From: Calliopsis andreniformis
Taxonomy: Eukaryota; Arthropoda; Insecta; Hymenoptera; Andrenidae
Length of the DNA: 64,000 nt
Direction of reading: 5' to 3'
NCBI RefSeq assembly: GCF_051401765.1
Contig: NW_027480468.1
Coordinates: 868,001-932,000 of the forward strand
Part shown: in pieces, positions 13,277 through 25,513 of the stretch
Layout of the letters: each line of letters begins with the position of its first letter
How positions within the stretch are numbered: the stretch's first letter is position 1
The notes under the pieces: model-generated
What the model was told of the DNA's origin: nothing
Database searches by the model: none
The model's input: only the letters and a program-made list of their open reading frames with translations
Translations under genes and position numbers: made by a program

Positions 13277-14533
13277 ACAATCCTCAATCTTCAATCCTCC
13301 ATCCTCAACACTCAGTCCCCAACCCTCAATCTTCAACCCTCAATACTCAATATTCAATCCTCTATCCTCAATCCTCGATCCTCAGTCCTCAATCCTAAAT
13401 CGTCAATCTCCAATCCTCAATACTCAATCTTCAATCCTGAATCCTCAATACTCAATCCTCAATCCTCATTCTTAAATCCTCAATACCCAATCCTCAATCT
13501 TCAATCCTCAATCCTCAATCCTGAATTCTCAATCCTCAATCCTCAGTCCTCAGTCTTCAGTCCTCAAACCTCAATCCTCAACCCTCAGCCCTCACCCTCA
13601 ATCCTCAATCCTCAATCCACAATCCTCAATCTTCAATCCTCAATACTCAAACTTCAATCCTCAATCCTCAATACGCAATCCTCAATCCTCAATCCTCCAT
13701 CGTCAGTCTTCAATCCTCAATACCCAATCTTCAATCCTCAATCCTCAATCCTCAATCCTCGATCTTCAATCCTCAATACCCAATCCTCAATCTTCAATCC
13801 TCAATCCTCAATCCTCAACTCTCGATTCTCAATCCTCAATCCTCAATCCTCAATTCTCGATCCTCAATACTCAGTCCTCAGTCCTCAATACACAACCTTC
13901 AATCCTCAATCCTCAATCCTCAATCCTCAATCCTCATTCTTCTATCCTCAATACCCAATCCTCAATCTTCAATCCTCAATCCTCAATGCTCAATTCTCAA
14001 CCCACAATCCTCAGTTCTCAGTCCACAAACCTCAATCCTCAATCCTCAGTTCTCAGTCCTCAAACCTCAATCCTCAATCCTCAATCCTCAATCCTCAATC
14101 CTCAATCCTCAATCCTCAATCCTCAACCCTCAATACTCAATCCCCAGTCCTCAGTCCTCAAACCTCAATCCTCAGCCCTCAGCGCTCATCCACAATCCTC
14201 AATCCTCAATCTTCAATCCACAATCGTCAATTCTCAATCCTCAATCCTCAATCCTCAGACCTCAAACATCAATACTCAACCCTCAGTCCTCGTCCTCAAT
14301 GCACAACCCTCAATCCTCAATCCTCAATCTTCAATCATCAGTATTCTTTCTTCAATCCTCAATCCTCAATCCTCAATCCTCAATCCTAAACCGTCAATGT
14401 TCAATCCGAAATACCCAATCCTCAATCTTCAATCCTCAATCCTCAATCCTCAATCCTCAATCCTCAATCCTCAGCCCGCAAACCTCAATCCTGAATCCTC
14501 AATCCTGAATCCTCAATCTTCAGCTCTCAGTCC

Positions 14534-14673
14534 TCAACAATCAGTTGTCAATCCTTAATTCTCAATAGAATATCATCAATTCACAGCTTCCAATACTCAA
14601 TACTCAACCTGCAATCTTCAAATCTCTATCCACAAACATCAATTCTCATCACTCAACGCTCAACGCTCAGTCC
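14534..14673. repeat. 140-bp core, copy 8, class A variant
   Basis: Carries CCAATAC at unit 9, a change shared only with copy 13 (22,640). The upstream module is missing. Confidence 0.92.
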
Positions 14674-15714
14674 CCAATCCTCAATCTTCAATCCTCAGTC
14701 CTCAACACTCAGTCCCCAATCCTCAATCTTCAATCCTCAATACCCAATCTTCAATCCTCGATCATCAACCCTCGATCCTCAATCCTCAATCCTCAATCGT
14801 CAATATCCAATCCTGAATACTCAATCCTCAATCCTCAATCCTCAATCCTCATTCTTCAATCCTCAATACCCAATCCTCAATCTTCAATCCTCAATCCTCA
14901 ATCCTCAATTCTCAATCCTCAATCCTCGATCCTCAGACCTCAAACATCAATACTCAACCCTCAGTCCTCGTCCTCAATCCACAATCCTCAATCCCCAATC
15001 CTCAATCTTCAATCATCAATATACAATCTTCAGTCCTCAATCCCCAATACTCAATCCGCAATCCTCAATCCTCAATCCTCAATCGTCTGTCTTCAATCCT
15101 CAATACTCAGTCTTCAATACTCAATCCTCAATCCTCAATCCTCAATCCTCGATCTTCAGTCCTCAATACCCAATCCTCAAACTTCAATCCTCAATCCTCA
15201 ATCCTCAACGCTCGATCCTCAATCCTCAATCCTCAATCCTCAATTCTCAATCCTCAATCCTCAGTCCTCAGTCCTCAATACACAATCTTCAATCCTCAAT
15301 CCTCAATCCTCACACTTCAATCCTCAATACCCAATCCTCAATCTTCAATCCTCAATCCTCCATGCTCAATTCTCAACCCTCAGCCCTCATCCTCAATCCT
15401 CAATCCTCAGTCTTCAATCCTCAATCCTCAATCCTCAATACTCAATCTTCAATCTTCAATCCTCAGTCCTCAAACCTCAATTCTGAATCCTCAATCCTGA
15501 ATCCTTAATCTTCAATCCTCAATCCCCAATCCTCAATATTCAATACTCAATCCTCAATCCTCAATCCTCAATCCTCAATCTTCAATCCTCAATCCTCAAT
15601 CCTCAACCCTCATTCTTCAATCCTCAATACCGAATCCTCAATCTTCAATCCTCAATCCTCAATCCTCAATTCTCAGTACTCAATCTTCAATCATCAATAT
15701 TCAATCTTCAATCC

Positions 15715-15785
15715 TCAATTTCTCAATCCTCAACCCTCAATCCTCAGCCCTCAATGTTCAATCCGCAATAACTAATCCATAATCT
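15715..15785. repeat. 71-bp upstream module, copy 3
   Basis: 169 bp upstream of core copy 9. The ninth unit after the octamer is ATAATCT instead of ACAATCT. Confidence 0.85.
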
Positions 15786-15883
15786 TCAATCCTCAATCCT
15801 CAATCCTCAATCCTCAATCCTCAGCCCTCAAACCTCAATCCTGAATCCTCAATCCTGAATCCTCGATCTTCAGCTCTCAGTCC

Positions 15884-16023
15884 TCAACAATCAGTTGTCA
15901 ATCCTTAATTCTCAATAGAATATCATCAATTCACAGCTTTCAATACTCAATACTCAACCTGCAATCTTCAAATCTCTATCCACAAACATCAATTCTCATC
16001 ACTCAACGCTCAACGCTCAGTCC
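15884..16023. repeat. 140-bp core, copy 9, class A
   Basis: Left partner of the 2,201-bp pair. Complete composite with an upstream module. Confidence 0.93.
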
Positions 16024-18084
16024 CCAATCCTCAATCTTCAATCCTCAGTCCTCAACACTCAGTCCCCAATCCTCAATCTTCAATCCTCAATACTCAATCT
16101 TCAATCCTCGATCCTCAATTCTCGATCCTCAATCCTCACTCCTCAATCGTCAATCTCCAATCCTGAATACTCAATCCTCAATCCTCAATCCTCAATCCTC
16201 ATCCTTCAATCCTCAATACCCAATCCTCAATCTTCAATCCTTAATCCTCAGTCCTGAATTATCAATGCTCAATCCTCAGTCCTCAGTCCTCAAACCTCAA
16301 TCCTCAACCCTCAGCCCTCACCCTCAATCCTCAATCCTCAATCCTCAATCCTCAATCTTCAATCCTCAATACTCAAACTTCAATCCTCAACCCTCAATAC
16401 GCAATCCTCAATCCTCAATTCTCAATCCTCAATCGTCGGTCTTCAATCCTCAATACTCAATCTTCAATACTCAATCCTCAATCCTCAATCCACAATCCTC
16501 AATCTTCAGTCCTGAATACCCAATCCTCAAACTTCAATCCTCAATCCTCAATCCTCAACACTCGATCCTCAATCCTCAATCCTCAATCCTCAATTCTCAA
16601 TCCTCAATCCTCAGTCCTCAGTCCTCAATACACAATCTTCAATACTCAATCCTCAATCCTCAATCCTCAATCCTCACACTTCAATCCTCAATACCCAATC
16701 CTCAATCTTCAATCCTCAATCCTCAATGCTCAATTCTCAACCCTCAATCCTCAGTCCTCAGTCCTCATACCTCAATCCTCAATCCTCAATCCTCAATCCT
16801 CAATCTTCAATCCTCAACACACAAACTTCAGTCGTCAATCCTCAATACTCAATCCTCAATCCTCAATCCTCAATCGACAGTCTTCAATCCTCAATACTCA
16901 ATCTTCAATCCTCAATCCTCAATCCTCAATCCTCAATCCTCAGTCCTCAATCCTCAATCGTCAGTCTTCAATCCTCAATACTCAATCTTCAATCCCCAAT
17001 CCTCAATCCTCAATCCTCAATCCTTATTCTTCAATCTTCAATACCCAATCTTCAATCTTCAATCATCAATCCTCAATCCTCAATTCTCAATCCTCAGTCC
17101 TCAGTCTTCAGTCCTCAAACCTCAATCCTCAACCCTCAGCCCTCACCCTCAATCCTCAATCCTCAATCCACAATCCTCAATCTTCAATCCTCAATACTCA
17201 AACTTCAATCCTCAATCCTCAATACGCAATCCTCAATCCTCAATCCTCCATCGTCAGTCTTCAATCCTCAATACCCAATCTTCAATCCTCAATCCTCAAT
17301 CCTCAATCCTCGATCTTCAATCCTCAATACCCAATCCTCAATCTTCAATCCTCAATCCTCAATCCTCAACTCTCGATTCTCAATCCTCAATCCTCAATCC
17401 TCAATTCTCGATCCTCAATCCTCAGTCCTCAGTCCTCAATACACAACCTTCAATCCTCAATCCTCAATCCTCAATCCTCAATCCTCATTCTTCAATCCTC
17501 AATACCCAATCCTCAATCTTCAATCCTCAATCCTCAATGCTCAATTCTCAACCCACAATCCTCAGTTCTCAGTCCACAAACCTCAATCCTCAATCCTCAG
17601 TTCTCAGTCCTCAAACCTCAATCCTCAATCCTCAATCCTCAATCCTCAATCCTCAATCCTCAATCCTCAATCCTCAACCCTCAATACTCAATCCCCAGTC
17701 CTCAGTCCTCAAACCTCAATCCTCAGCCCTCAGCGCTCATCCACAATCCTCAATCCTCAATCTTCAATCCACAATCGTCAATTCTCAATCCTCAATCCTC
17801 AATCCTCAGACCTCAAACATCAATACTCAACCCTCAGTCCTCGTCCTCAATGCACAACCCTCAATCCTCAATCCTCAATCTTCAATCATCAGTATTCTTT
17901 CTTCAATCCTCAATCCTCAATCCTCAATCCTCAATCCTAAACCGTCAATGTTCAATCCGAAATACCCAATCCTCAATCTTCAATCCTCAATCCTCAATCC
18001 CCAATCCTCAATCCTCAATCCTCAGCCCTCAAACCTCAATCCTGAATCCTCAATCCTGAATCCTCGATCTTCAGCTCTCAGTCC

Positions 18085-18224
18085 TCAACAATCAGTTGTC
18101 AATCCTTAATTCTCAATAGAATATCATCAATTCACAGCTTTCAATACTCAATACTCAACCTGCAATCTTCAAATCTCTATCCACAAACATCAATTCTCAT
18201 CACTCAACGCTCAACGCTCAGTCC
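18085..18224. repeat. 140-bp core, copy 10, class A, no upstream module
   Basis: Right partner of the 2,201-bp pair. Its left flank switches to another block type just before the TCAGCCC unit at 18,022, so the upstream module is lost. Confidence 0.93.
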
Positions 18225-19299
18225 CCAATCCTCAATCTTCAATCCTCAGTCCTCAACACTCAGTCCCCAATCCTCAATCTTCAATCCTCAATACTCAATC
18301 TTCAATCCTCGATCCTCAATCCTCGATCCTCAATCCTCACTCCTCAATCGTCAATCTCCAATCCTGAATACTCAATCCTCAATCCTCAATCCTCAATCCT
18401 CATCCTTCAATCCTCAATACCCAATCCTCAATCTTCAATCCTTAATCCTCAGTCCTGAATTATCAATGCTCAATCCTCAGTCCTCAGTCCTCAAACCTCA
18501 ATCCTCAACCCTCAGCCCTCACCCTCAATCCTCAATCCTCAATCCTCAATCCTCAATCTTCAATCCTCAATACTCAAACTTCAATCCTCAACCCTCAATA
18601 CGCAATCCTCAATCCTCAATTCTCAATCCTCAATCGTCGGTCTTCAATCCTCAATACTCAATCTTCAATACTCAATCCTCAATCCTCAATCCACAATCCT
18701 CAATCTTCAGTCCTGAATACCCAATCCTCAAACTTCAATCCTCAATCCTCAATCCTCAACACTCGATCCTCAATCCTCAATCCTCAATCCTCAATTCTCA
18801 ATCCTCAATCCTCAGTCCTCAGTCCTCAATACACAATCTTCAATACTCAATCCTCAATCCTCAATCCTCAATCCTCACACTTCAATCCTCAATACCCAAT
18901 CCTCAATCTTCAATCCTCAATCCTCAATGCTCAATTCTCAACCCTCAATCCTCAGTCCTCAGTCCTCATACCTCAATCCTCAATCCTCAATCCTCAATCC
19001 TCAATCTTCAATCCTCAACACACAAACTTCAGTCGTCAATCCTCAATACTCAATCCTCAATCCTCAATCCTCAATCGACAGTCTTCAATCCTCAATACTC
19101 AATCTTCAATCCTCAATCCTCAATCCTCAATCCTCAATCCTCAGTCCTCAATCCTCAATCGTCAGTCTTCAATCCTCAATACTCAATCTTCAATCCCCAA
19201 TCCTCAATCCTCAATCCTCAATCCTTATTCTTCAATCTTCAATACCCAATCTTCAATCTTCAATCATCAATCCTCAATCCTCAATTCTCAATCCTCAAT

Positions 19300-20112
19300 C
19301 CTAAGTCCTCAGTCCTCAAACCTCAATCCTCAACCCTCAGCCCTCATCCTCAATCCTCAATCCTCAATCTTCAATCCTCAATCCTCAATCCTCAATACTC
19401 AACCTTCAATCCTCAATCCTCAGTCCTCAAACCTCAAGTCTGAATCCTCAATCCTGAATCCTTAATCTTCAATCCTCAATCCCCAATCCTCAATCTTCAA
19501 TCCTCAATCCTCAATCCTCAATCCTCAATCCTCAATCTTCAATCCTCAATCCTCAATCTTCAATCCTCAGTACTCAAACTTCAATCCTCAATCCTCAATT
19601 CGCAATCCTCAATCCTCAATCCTCAATCGTCAGTCTTCAATCCTCAATACTCAATCTTCAATCCTCAATCCTGAATCCCCAATCCTCAATCCTCGATCTT
19701 CAATACTCAATACCCAATCCTCAATCTTCAATCCTCAATCCTCAATCCTCAACTCTCGATTCTCAATCCTCAATCCTCAATCCTCAATTCGCAATCCTCA
19801 ATCCTGAGCCCTCAGTCCTCAATACACAATCTTCAATCCTCAATCCTCAATCCTCAATCCTCAATCCTCATTCTTCAATCCTCAATACCCAATCCTCAAT
19901 CTTCAATCCTCAATCCTCAATGCTCAATTCTCAACCCTCAATCCTCAGTTCTCAGTCCTCAAACCTCAATCCTCAATCCTCAATCCTCAACCCTCAATCT
20001 TCAATCCTCAACACTCAAACTTCAATCGTCAATCCTCAATACTCAATCCTCAATCCTCAATCCTCAATCGACAGTCTTCAATCCTCAATACTCAATCTTC
20101 AATCCTCAATCC
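19300..20112. repeat. Heptamer array without core
   Basis: Only TCAATCC variants, including the TCAATGC landmark (19,920) and a TCAATCG-ACAGTCT pair. Its variant order resembles 5.5-6.1 kb and 23.1-23.7 kb. Nothing gene-like is seen. Confidence 0.8.
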
Positions 20113-20539
20113 TCAGTCCTCAAACCTCAATTCTGAATCCTCAATCCTGAACCCTCAATCTTCAATCCTCAATCCCCAATCCTCAATCTTCAATCCTCAA
20201 TCCTCAATCCTCAATCCTCAATCTTCAATCCTCGATCCTCAATCCTCTATCCTCCGTCCCAAATCCTCAATATTCAATCCATAATCCTCAACCCTCAATC
20301 TTCAATCCTCAATACTAAATCTTCAATCCTCAATCCTCAATCCTCAATCCTCAATCCCGAATCCTCAGTCCTCAAACCTCAATCCTGAATCCTCAATCCT
20401 GAATCCTCAATCTTCGGCCCTCAATCCTCAATCCTCAATCTTCAATCCTCAATACTCAATCTTCAATCCTCAATCCTCAGTCCTCAAACCTCAATTCTGA
20501 ATCCTCAATCCTGAATGCTCAATCTTCGGCCCTCAGTCC

Positions 20540-20679
20540 TCAACAATCAGTTGTCAATCCTCAATCCTCAATAGAATATCCTCAATTCACAGTTTTCAAT
20601 ACTCAATACACAATCTGCAATCATCAAACCTCTATCCACAGACATCAATTCTCATCACTCAACCCTCAACACTCTGTCC
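20540..20679. repeat. 140-bp core, copy 11, class D
   Basis: Class D: preceded by TCGGCCC, unit 4 TCAATCC, unit 6 AATATCC, unit 8 ACAGTTT, unit 11 ACAATCT, unit 12 GCAATCA, unit 15 ACAGACA and unit 20 TCTGTCC. Confidence 0.93.
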
Positions 20680-21358
20680 CCAATATTCAGTCCTCAATCC
20701 TCAATAGTCAATCCTCAATCGTCAATCCTCAATCTTCAATCCTCAACACTCAAACTTCAGTCGTCAATCCTCAATACTCAATCCTCAATCCTCAATCCTC
20801 AATCGACAGTCTTCAATCCTCAATACTCAATCTTCAATCCTCAATCCTCAATCCTCAATCCTCAATCCTCAGTCCTCAATCCTCAATCGTCAGTCTTCAA
20901 TCCTCAATACTCAATCTTCAATCCTCAATCCTCAGTCCTCAAACCTCAATTCTGAATCCTCAATCCTGAACCCTCAATCTTCAATCCTCAATCCCCAATC
21001 CTCAATCTTCAATCCTCAATCCTCAATCCTCAATCCTCAATCTTCAATCCTCGATCCTCAATCCTCTATCCTCCGTCCCAAATCCTCAATATTCAATCCA
21101 TAATCCTCAACCCTCAATCTTCAATCCTCAATACTAAATCTTCAATCCTCAATCCTCAATCCTCAATCCTCAATCCCGAATCCTCAGTCCTCAAACCTCA
21201 ATCCTGAATCCTCAATCCTGAATCCTCAATCTTCGGCCCTCAATCCTCAATCCTCAATCTTCAATCCTCAATACTCAATCTTCAATCCTCAATCCTCAGT
21301 CCTCAAACCTCAATTCTGAATCCTCAATCCTGAATGCTCAATCTTCGGCCCTCAGTCC

Positions 21359-21498
21359 TCAACAATCAGTTGTCAATCCTCAATCCTCAATAGAATATCC
21401 TCAATTCACAGTTTTCAATACTCAATACACAATCTGCAATCATCAAACCTCTATCCACAGACATCAATTCTCATCACTCAACCCTCAACACTCTGTCC
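21359..21498. repeat. 140-bp core, copy 12, class D
   Basis: Tandem partner of copy 11, 819 bp away. Confidence 0.93.
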
Positions 21499-22463
21499 CC
21501 AATATTCAGTCCTCAATCCTCAATAGTCAATCCTCAATCGTCAATCCTCAATCTTCAATCCTCAACACTCAAACTTCAGTCGTCAATCCTCAATACTCAA
21601 TCCTCAATCCTCAATCCTCAATCGACAGTCTTCAATCCTCAATACTCAATCTTCAATCCTCAATCCTCAATCCTCAATCCTCAATCCTCAGTCCTCAATC
21701 CTCAATCGTCAGTCTTCAATCCTCAATACTCAATCTTCAATCCCCAATCCTCAATCCTCAATCCTCAATCCTCATTCTTCAATCCTCAATACCCAATCTT
21801 CAATCTTCAATCATCAATCCTCAATCCTCAATTCTCAATCCTCAATCCTAAGTCCTCAATCCTCAAACCTCAATCCTCAACCCTCAGCCCTCATCCTCAA
21901 TCCTCAATCCTCAATCTTCAATCCTCAATCCTCAATCCTCAATACTCAATCTTCAATCTTCAATCCTCAGTCCTCAAACCTGAATTCTGAATCCTCAATC
22001 CTGAATCCTTAATCTTCAATCCTCAAACCCCAATCCTCAATCTTCAATACTCAATCCTCAATCCTCAATCCTCAATCCTCAATCGTCAATCCTCGATCCT
22101 CAATCCTCAATCCTCAGTCCCAAATACTCAACCTTCAATCCATAATCCTCAACCCTCAACCTTCAATACTCAATACTCAATCTTCAATCCTCAATCCTCA
22201 ATCCTCAATCCTCAATCCTCAATCTTCAATCCTCAATACTCAATCTTCAGTCCTCAATCCTCAATCCTCAATCCTCAATCCTGAATCCTCAATCCTCAAT
22301 CTTCAATCCTCAATACTCAATCTGCAATCCTCAATCCTCAATCCTCAATCCTCAATCCTCATTCTTCAGTCCTCAATACCGAATCCTCAATCTTCAATCC
22401 TCAATCCTCAATCCTCAATTCTCAGTACTCAATCTTCAATCATCAATATTCAATCTTCAATCC

Positions 22464-22534
22464 TCAATTTCTCAATCCTCAACCCTCAATCCTCAGCCCT
22501 CAATGTTCAATCCGCAATAACTAATCCACAATAT
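22464..22534. repeat. 71-bp upstream module, copy 4
   Basis: 176 bp upstream of core copy 13. Ends in ACAATAT. Confidence 0.85.
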
Positions 22535-22639
22535 TCAATCCTCTGTCCTCATTCCTCAATCCTCAATCCTCAATCCTCAGCCCTCAAACCTCAATCCTGA
22601 ATCCTCAATCCTGAATCCTCGATCTTCAGCTCTCAGTCC

Positions 22640-22779
22640 TCAACAATCAGTTGTCAATCCTTAATTCTCAATAGAATATCATCAATTCACAGCTTCCAAT
22701 ACTCAATACTCAACCTGCAATCTTCAAATCTCTATCCACAAACATCAATTCTCATCACTCAACGCTCAACGCTCAGTCC
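22640..22779. repeat. 140-bp core, copy 13, class A variant
   Basis: Shares CCAATAC at unit 9 with copy 8, marking these two as a sublineage although they are about 8.1 kb apart. Confidence 0.92.
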
Positions 22780-24390
22780 CCAATCCTCAATCTTCAATCC
22801 TCAGTCCTCAACACTCAGTCCCCAATCCTCAATCTTCAATCCTCAATACCTAATCTTCAATCCTCGATCCTCAATCCTCGATCATCAATCCTCAATCCTC
22901 AATCGTCAATATCCAATCCTGAATACTCAATCCTCAATCCTCAATCCTCAATCCTCATCCTTCAATCCTCAATACCCAATCCTCAATCTTCAATCCTCAA
23001 TCCTCAATCCTGAATTCTCAATCCTCAATCCTCAGTCCTCAGTCCTCAAACCTCAATCCTCAACCCTCAGCCCTCACCCTCAATCCTCAATCCTCAATCC
23101 TCAATCCTCAATCTTCAATCCTCAGTACTCAAACTTCAATCCCCAATCCTCAATACGCATTCCTCAATCCTCAATCCTCAATCGTCAGTCTTCAATCCTT
23201 AATACTCAATCTTCAATCCTCAATCCTGAATCCTCAATCCTCAATCCTCGATCTTCAATACTCAATACCCAATCCTCAATCTTCAATCCTCAATCCTCAA
23301 TCCTCAACTCTCGATTCTCAATCCTCAATCCTCAATCCTCAATTCCCAATCCTCAATCCTGAGCCCTCAGTCCTCAATACACAATCTTCAATCCTCAATC
23401 CTCAATCCTCAATCCTCAATCCTCATTCTTCAATCCTCAATACCCAATCCTCAATCTTCAATCCTCAATCCTCAATGCTCAATTCTCAACCCTCAATCCT
23501 CAGTTCTCAGTTCTCAGTCCTCAAACCTCAATCCTCAATCCTCAATCCTCAACCCTCAATCTTCAATCCCCAACACTCAAACTTCAATCGTCAATCCTCA
23601 ATACTCAATCCTCAATCCTCAATCCTCAATCGACAGTGTTCAATCCTCAATACTCAATCTTCAATCCTCAATCCTCAGTCCTCAATCCTCAATCCTCAAT
23701 CCTCAATCCTCAATCCTCAATCCTCAATCCTCAATCCTCAGTCCTCAGTCCTCAAACCTCAATCCTCAACCGTCAGCCCTCATCCTCAATCCTCAATCCT
23801 CAATCTTCAATCCACAATCCTCAATTCTCAATCCTCAATCCTCAATCCTCAGACCTCAAACATCAATACTCAACCCTCAGTCCTCGTACTCAATGCACAA
23901 CTCTCAATCCTCAATCCTCAATCTTCAATCCTCAATACTCAATCTTAAATCCTCAATCCTCAATCCTCAATCCTCAATCTTCATTCCTCAATCCTCAATC
24001 CTCGATCCTCAATCCTCATTCTTCAATCCGCAATACCCAATCCTCAATCATCAATCCTCAATCCTCAATCTTCAATTCTCAATCCTCAAATCCTCAATCT
24101 TCAATCCTCAACACTCAAACTTCAGTCGTCAATCCTCAATACTCAATCCTCAATCCTCAATCCTCAATCGACAGTCTTCAATCCTCAATACTCAATCTTC
24201 AATCCTCAATCCTCAATCCTCAATCCTCAATCCTCAGTCCTCAATCCTCAATCGTCAGTCTTCAATCCTCAATACTCAATCTTCAATCCCCAATCCTCAA
24301 TCCTCAATCCTCAATCCTTATAATTCAATCCTCAATACCCAATCTTCAATCTTCAATCATCAATCCTCAATCCTCAATTCTCAATCCTCA
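22780..24390. repeat. Heptamer array without core
   Basis: Contains one copy of the TCGTCC-containing module near 23,860-23,895 (with TCGTAC instead of TCGTCC followed by TCAATGC) and the TCAATGC landmark at 23,475. Nothing else is recognised. Confidence 0.8.
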
Positions 24391-25197
24391 ATCCTAAGTC
24401 CTCAGTCCTCAAACCTCAATCCTCAACCCTCAGCCCTCATCCTCAATCCTCAATCCTCAATCTTCAATCCTCAATCCTCAATCCTCAATACTCAACCTTC
24501 AATCCTCAATCCTCAGTCCTCAAACCTCAATTCTGAATCCTCAATCCTGAATCCTTAATCTTCAATCCTCAATCCCCAATCCTCAATCTTCAATCCTCAA
24601 TCCTCAATCCTCAATCCTCAATCCTCAATCTTCAATCCTCAATCCTCAATCCTCAATTCTCAATCCTCAATCCTCATTCTTCAATCCTCAATACCCAATC
24701 CTCAATCTTCAATCCTCAATCCTCAATGCTCAATTCTCAACCCTCAATCCTCAGTTCTCAGTCCTCAAACCTCAATCCTCAATCCTCAATCCTCAACCCT
24801 CAATCTTCAATCCTCAACACTCAAACTTCAATCGTCAATCCTCAATACTCAATCCTCAATCCTCAATCCTCAATCGACAGTCTTCAATCCTCAATACTCA
24901 ATCTTCAATCCTCAATCCTCAGTCCTCAATCCTCAATCCTCAATCCTCAATCCTCAATCCTCAATCCTCAACCCTCAATCCTCAGTCCTCAGTCCTCAAA
25001 CCTCAATCCTCAACCGTCAGCCCTCATCCTCAATCCTCAATCCTAAATCTTCAATCCACAATCCTCAATTCTCAATCCTCAATCCTCAATCCTCATTCTT
25101 CAGTCCTCAATACCGAATCCTCAATCTTCAATCCTCAATCCTCAATCCTCAATTCTCAGTACTCAATCTTCAATCATCAATATTCAATCTTCAATCC

Positions 25198-25268
25198 TCA
25201 ATTTCTCAATCCTCAACCCTCAATCCTCAGCCCTCAATGTTCAATCCGCAATAACTAATCCACAATAT
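25198..25268. repeat. 71-bp upstream module, copy 5
   Basis: 176 bp upstream of core copy 14. Confidence 0.85.
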
Positions 25269-25373
25269 TCAATCCTCTATCCTCATTCCTCAATCCTCAA
25301 TCCTCAATCCTCAGCCCTCAAACCTCAATCCTGAATCCTCAATCCTGAATCCTCGATCTTCAGCTCTCAGTCC

Positions 25374-25513
25374 TCAACAATCAGTTGTCAATCCTTAATT
25401 CTCAATAGAATATCATCAATTCACAGCTTTCAATACTCAATACTCAACCTGCAATCTTCAAATCTTTATCCACAAACATCAATTCTCATCACTCGACGCT
25501 CAACGCTCAGTCC
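25374..25513. repeat. 140-bp core, copy 14, class A
   Basis: Carries TCGACGC at unit 18, shared with copy 15, and a private TTTATCC at unit 14. Confidence 0.93.

Larger units (their letters stand above)
9570..14086. repeat. Higher-order repeat pair, offset 2,446 bp, with internal 1,397-bp period
   Basis: About 9,570-11,640 matches 12,020-14,086 at an offset of 2,446 bp, nearly base for base. Paired landmarks are the TGAATAC unit at 9,595 and 12,041, the class B cores at 10,691 and 13,137, and the TCAATGC landmark whose ATG lies at 10,143 and 12,589. Inside each copy the TCAATGC landmark recurs 1,397 bp further on (11,540 and 13,986), so two duplication rounds are nested. The 1,049-bp spacer from 11,540 to 12,589 carries the class A core at 11,705. 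Confidence 0.88.
14900..16180. repeat. Block duplicated about 8.3 kb away (right copy)
   Basis: Right partner of 6,610-8,050, with the same order of variants including the TCGTCTG landmark at 15,083. Approximate ends. Confidence 0.75.
15800..19290. repeat. Higher-order repeat pair, offset 2,201 bp
   Basis: About 15,800-17,090 matches 18,001-19,291 at a constant offset of 2,201 bp. Landmarks are the cores at 15,884 and 18,085 and the TCAATGC landmarks at 16,265/18,466 and 16,726/18,927. No indel was seen within the aligned part, which suggests a young duplication. The intervening 17,100-18,000 resembles the 9.7-10.6 and 12.2-13.0 kb segments, so the period is a composite of two block types. 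The longest open frame of the window (16,265-18,109) spans this junction. Confidence 0.87.
20113..21750. repeat. 819-bp tandem higher-order repeat, two copies
   Basis: Copy 1 runs from 20,113 to 20,931 and copy 2 from 20,932 to about 21,740-21,750. The TCTTCGGC landmark and the class D core recur at exactly 819 bp (cores at 20,540 and 21,359), which is 117 whole heptamers, so phase is preserved. I saw no mismatch by eye over most of the unit. Each copy carries its own core. Related sequence lies at 29,770-30,380 and 38,010-38,620. Confidence 0.92.
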
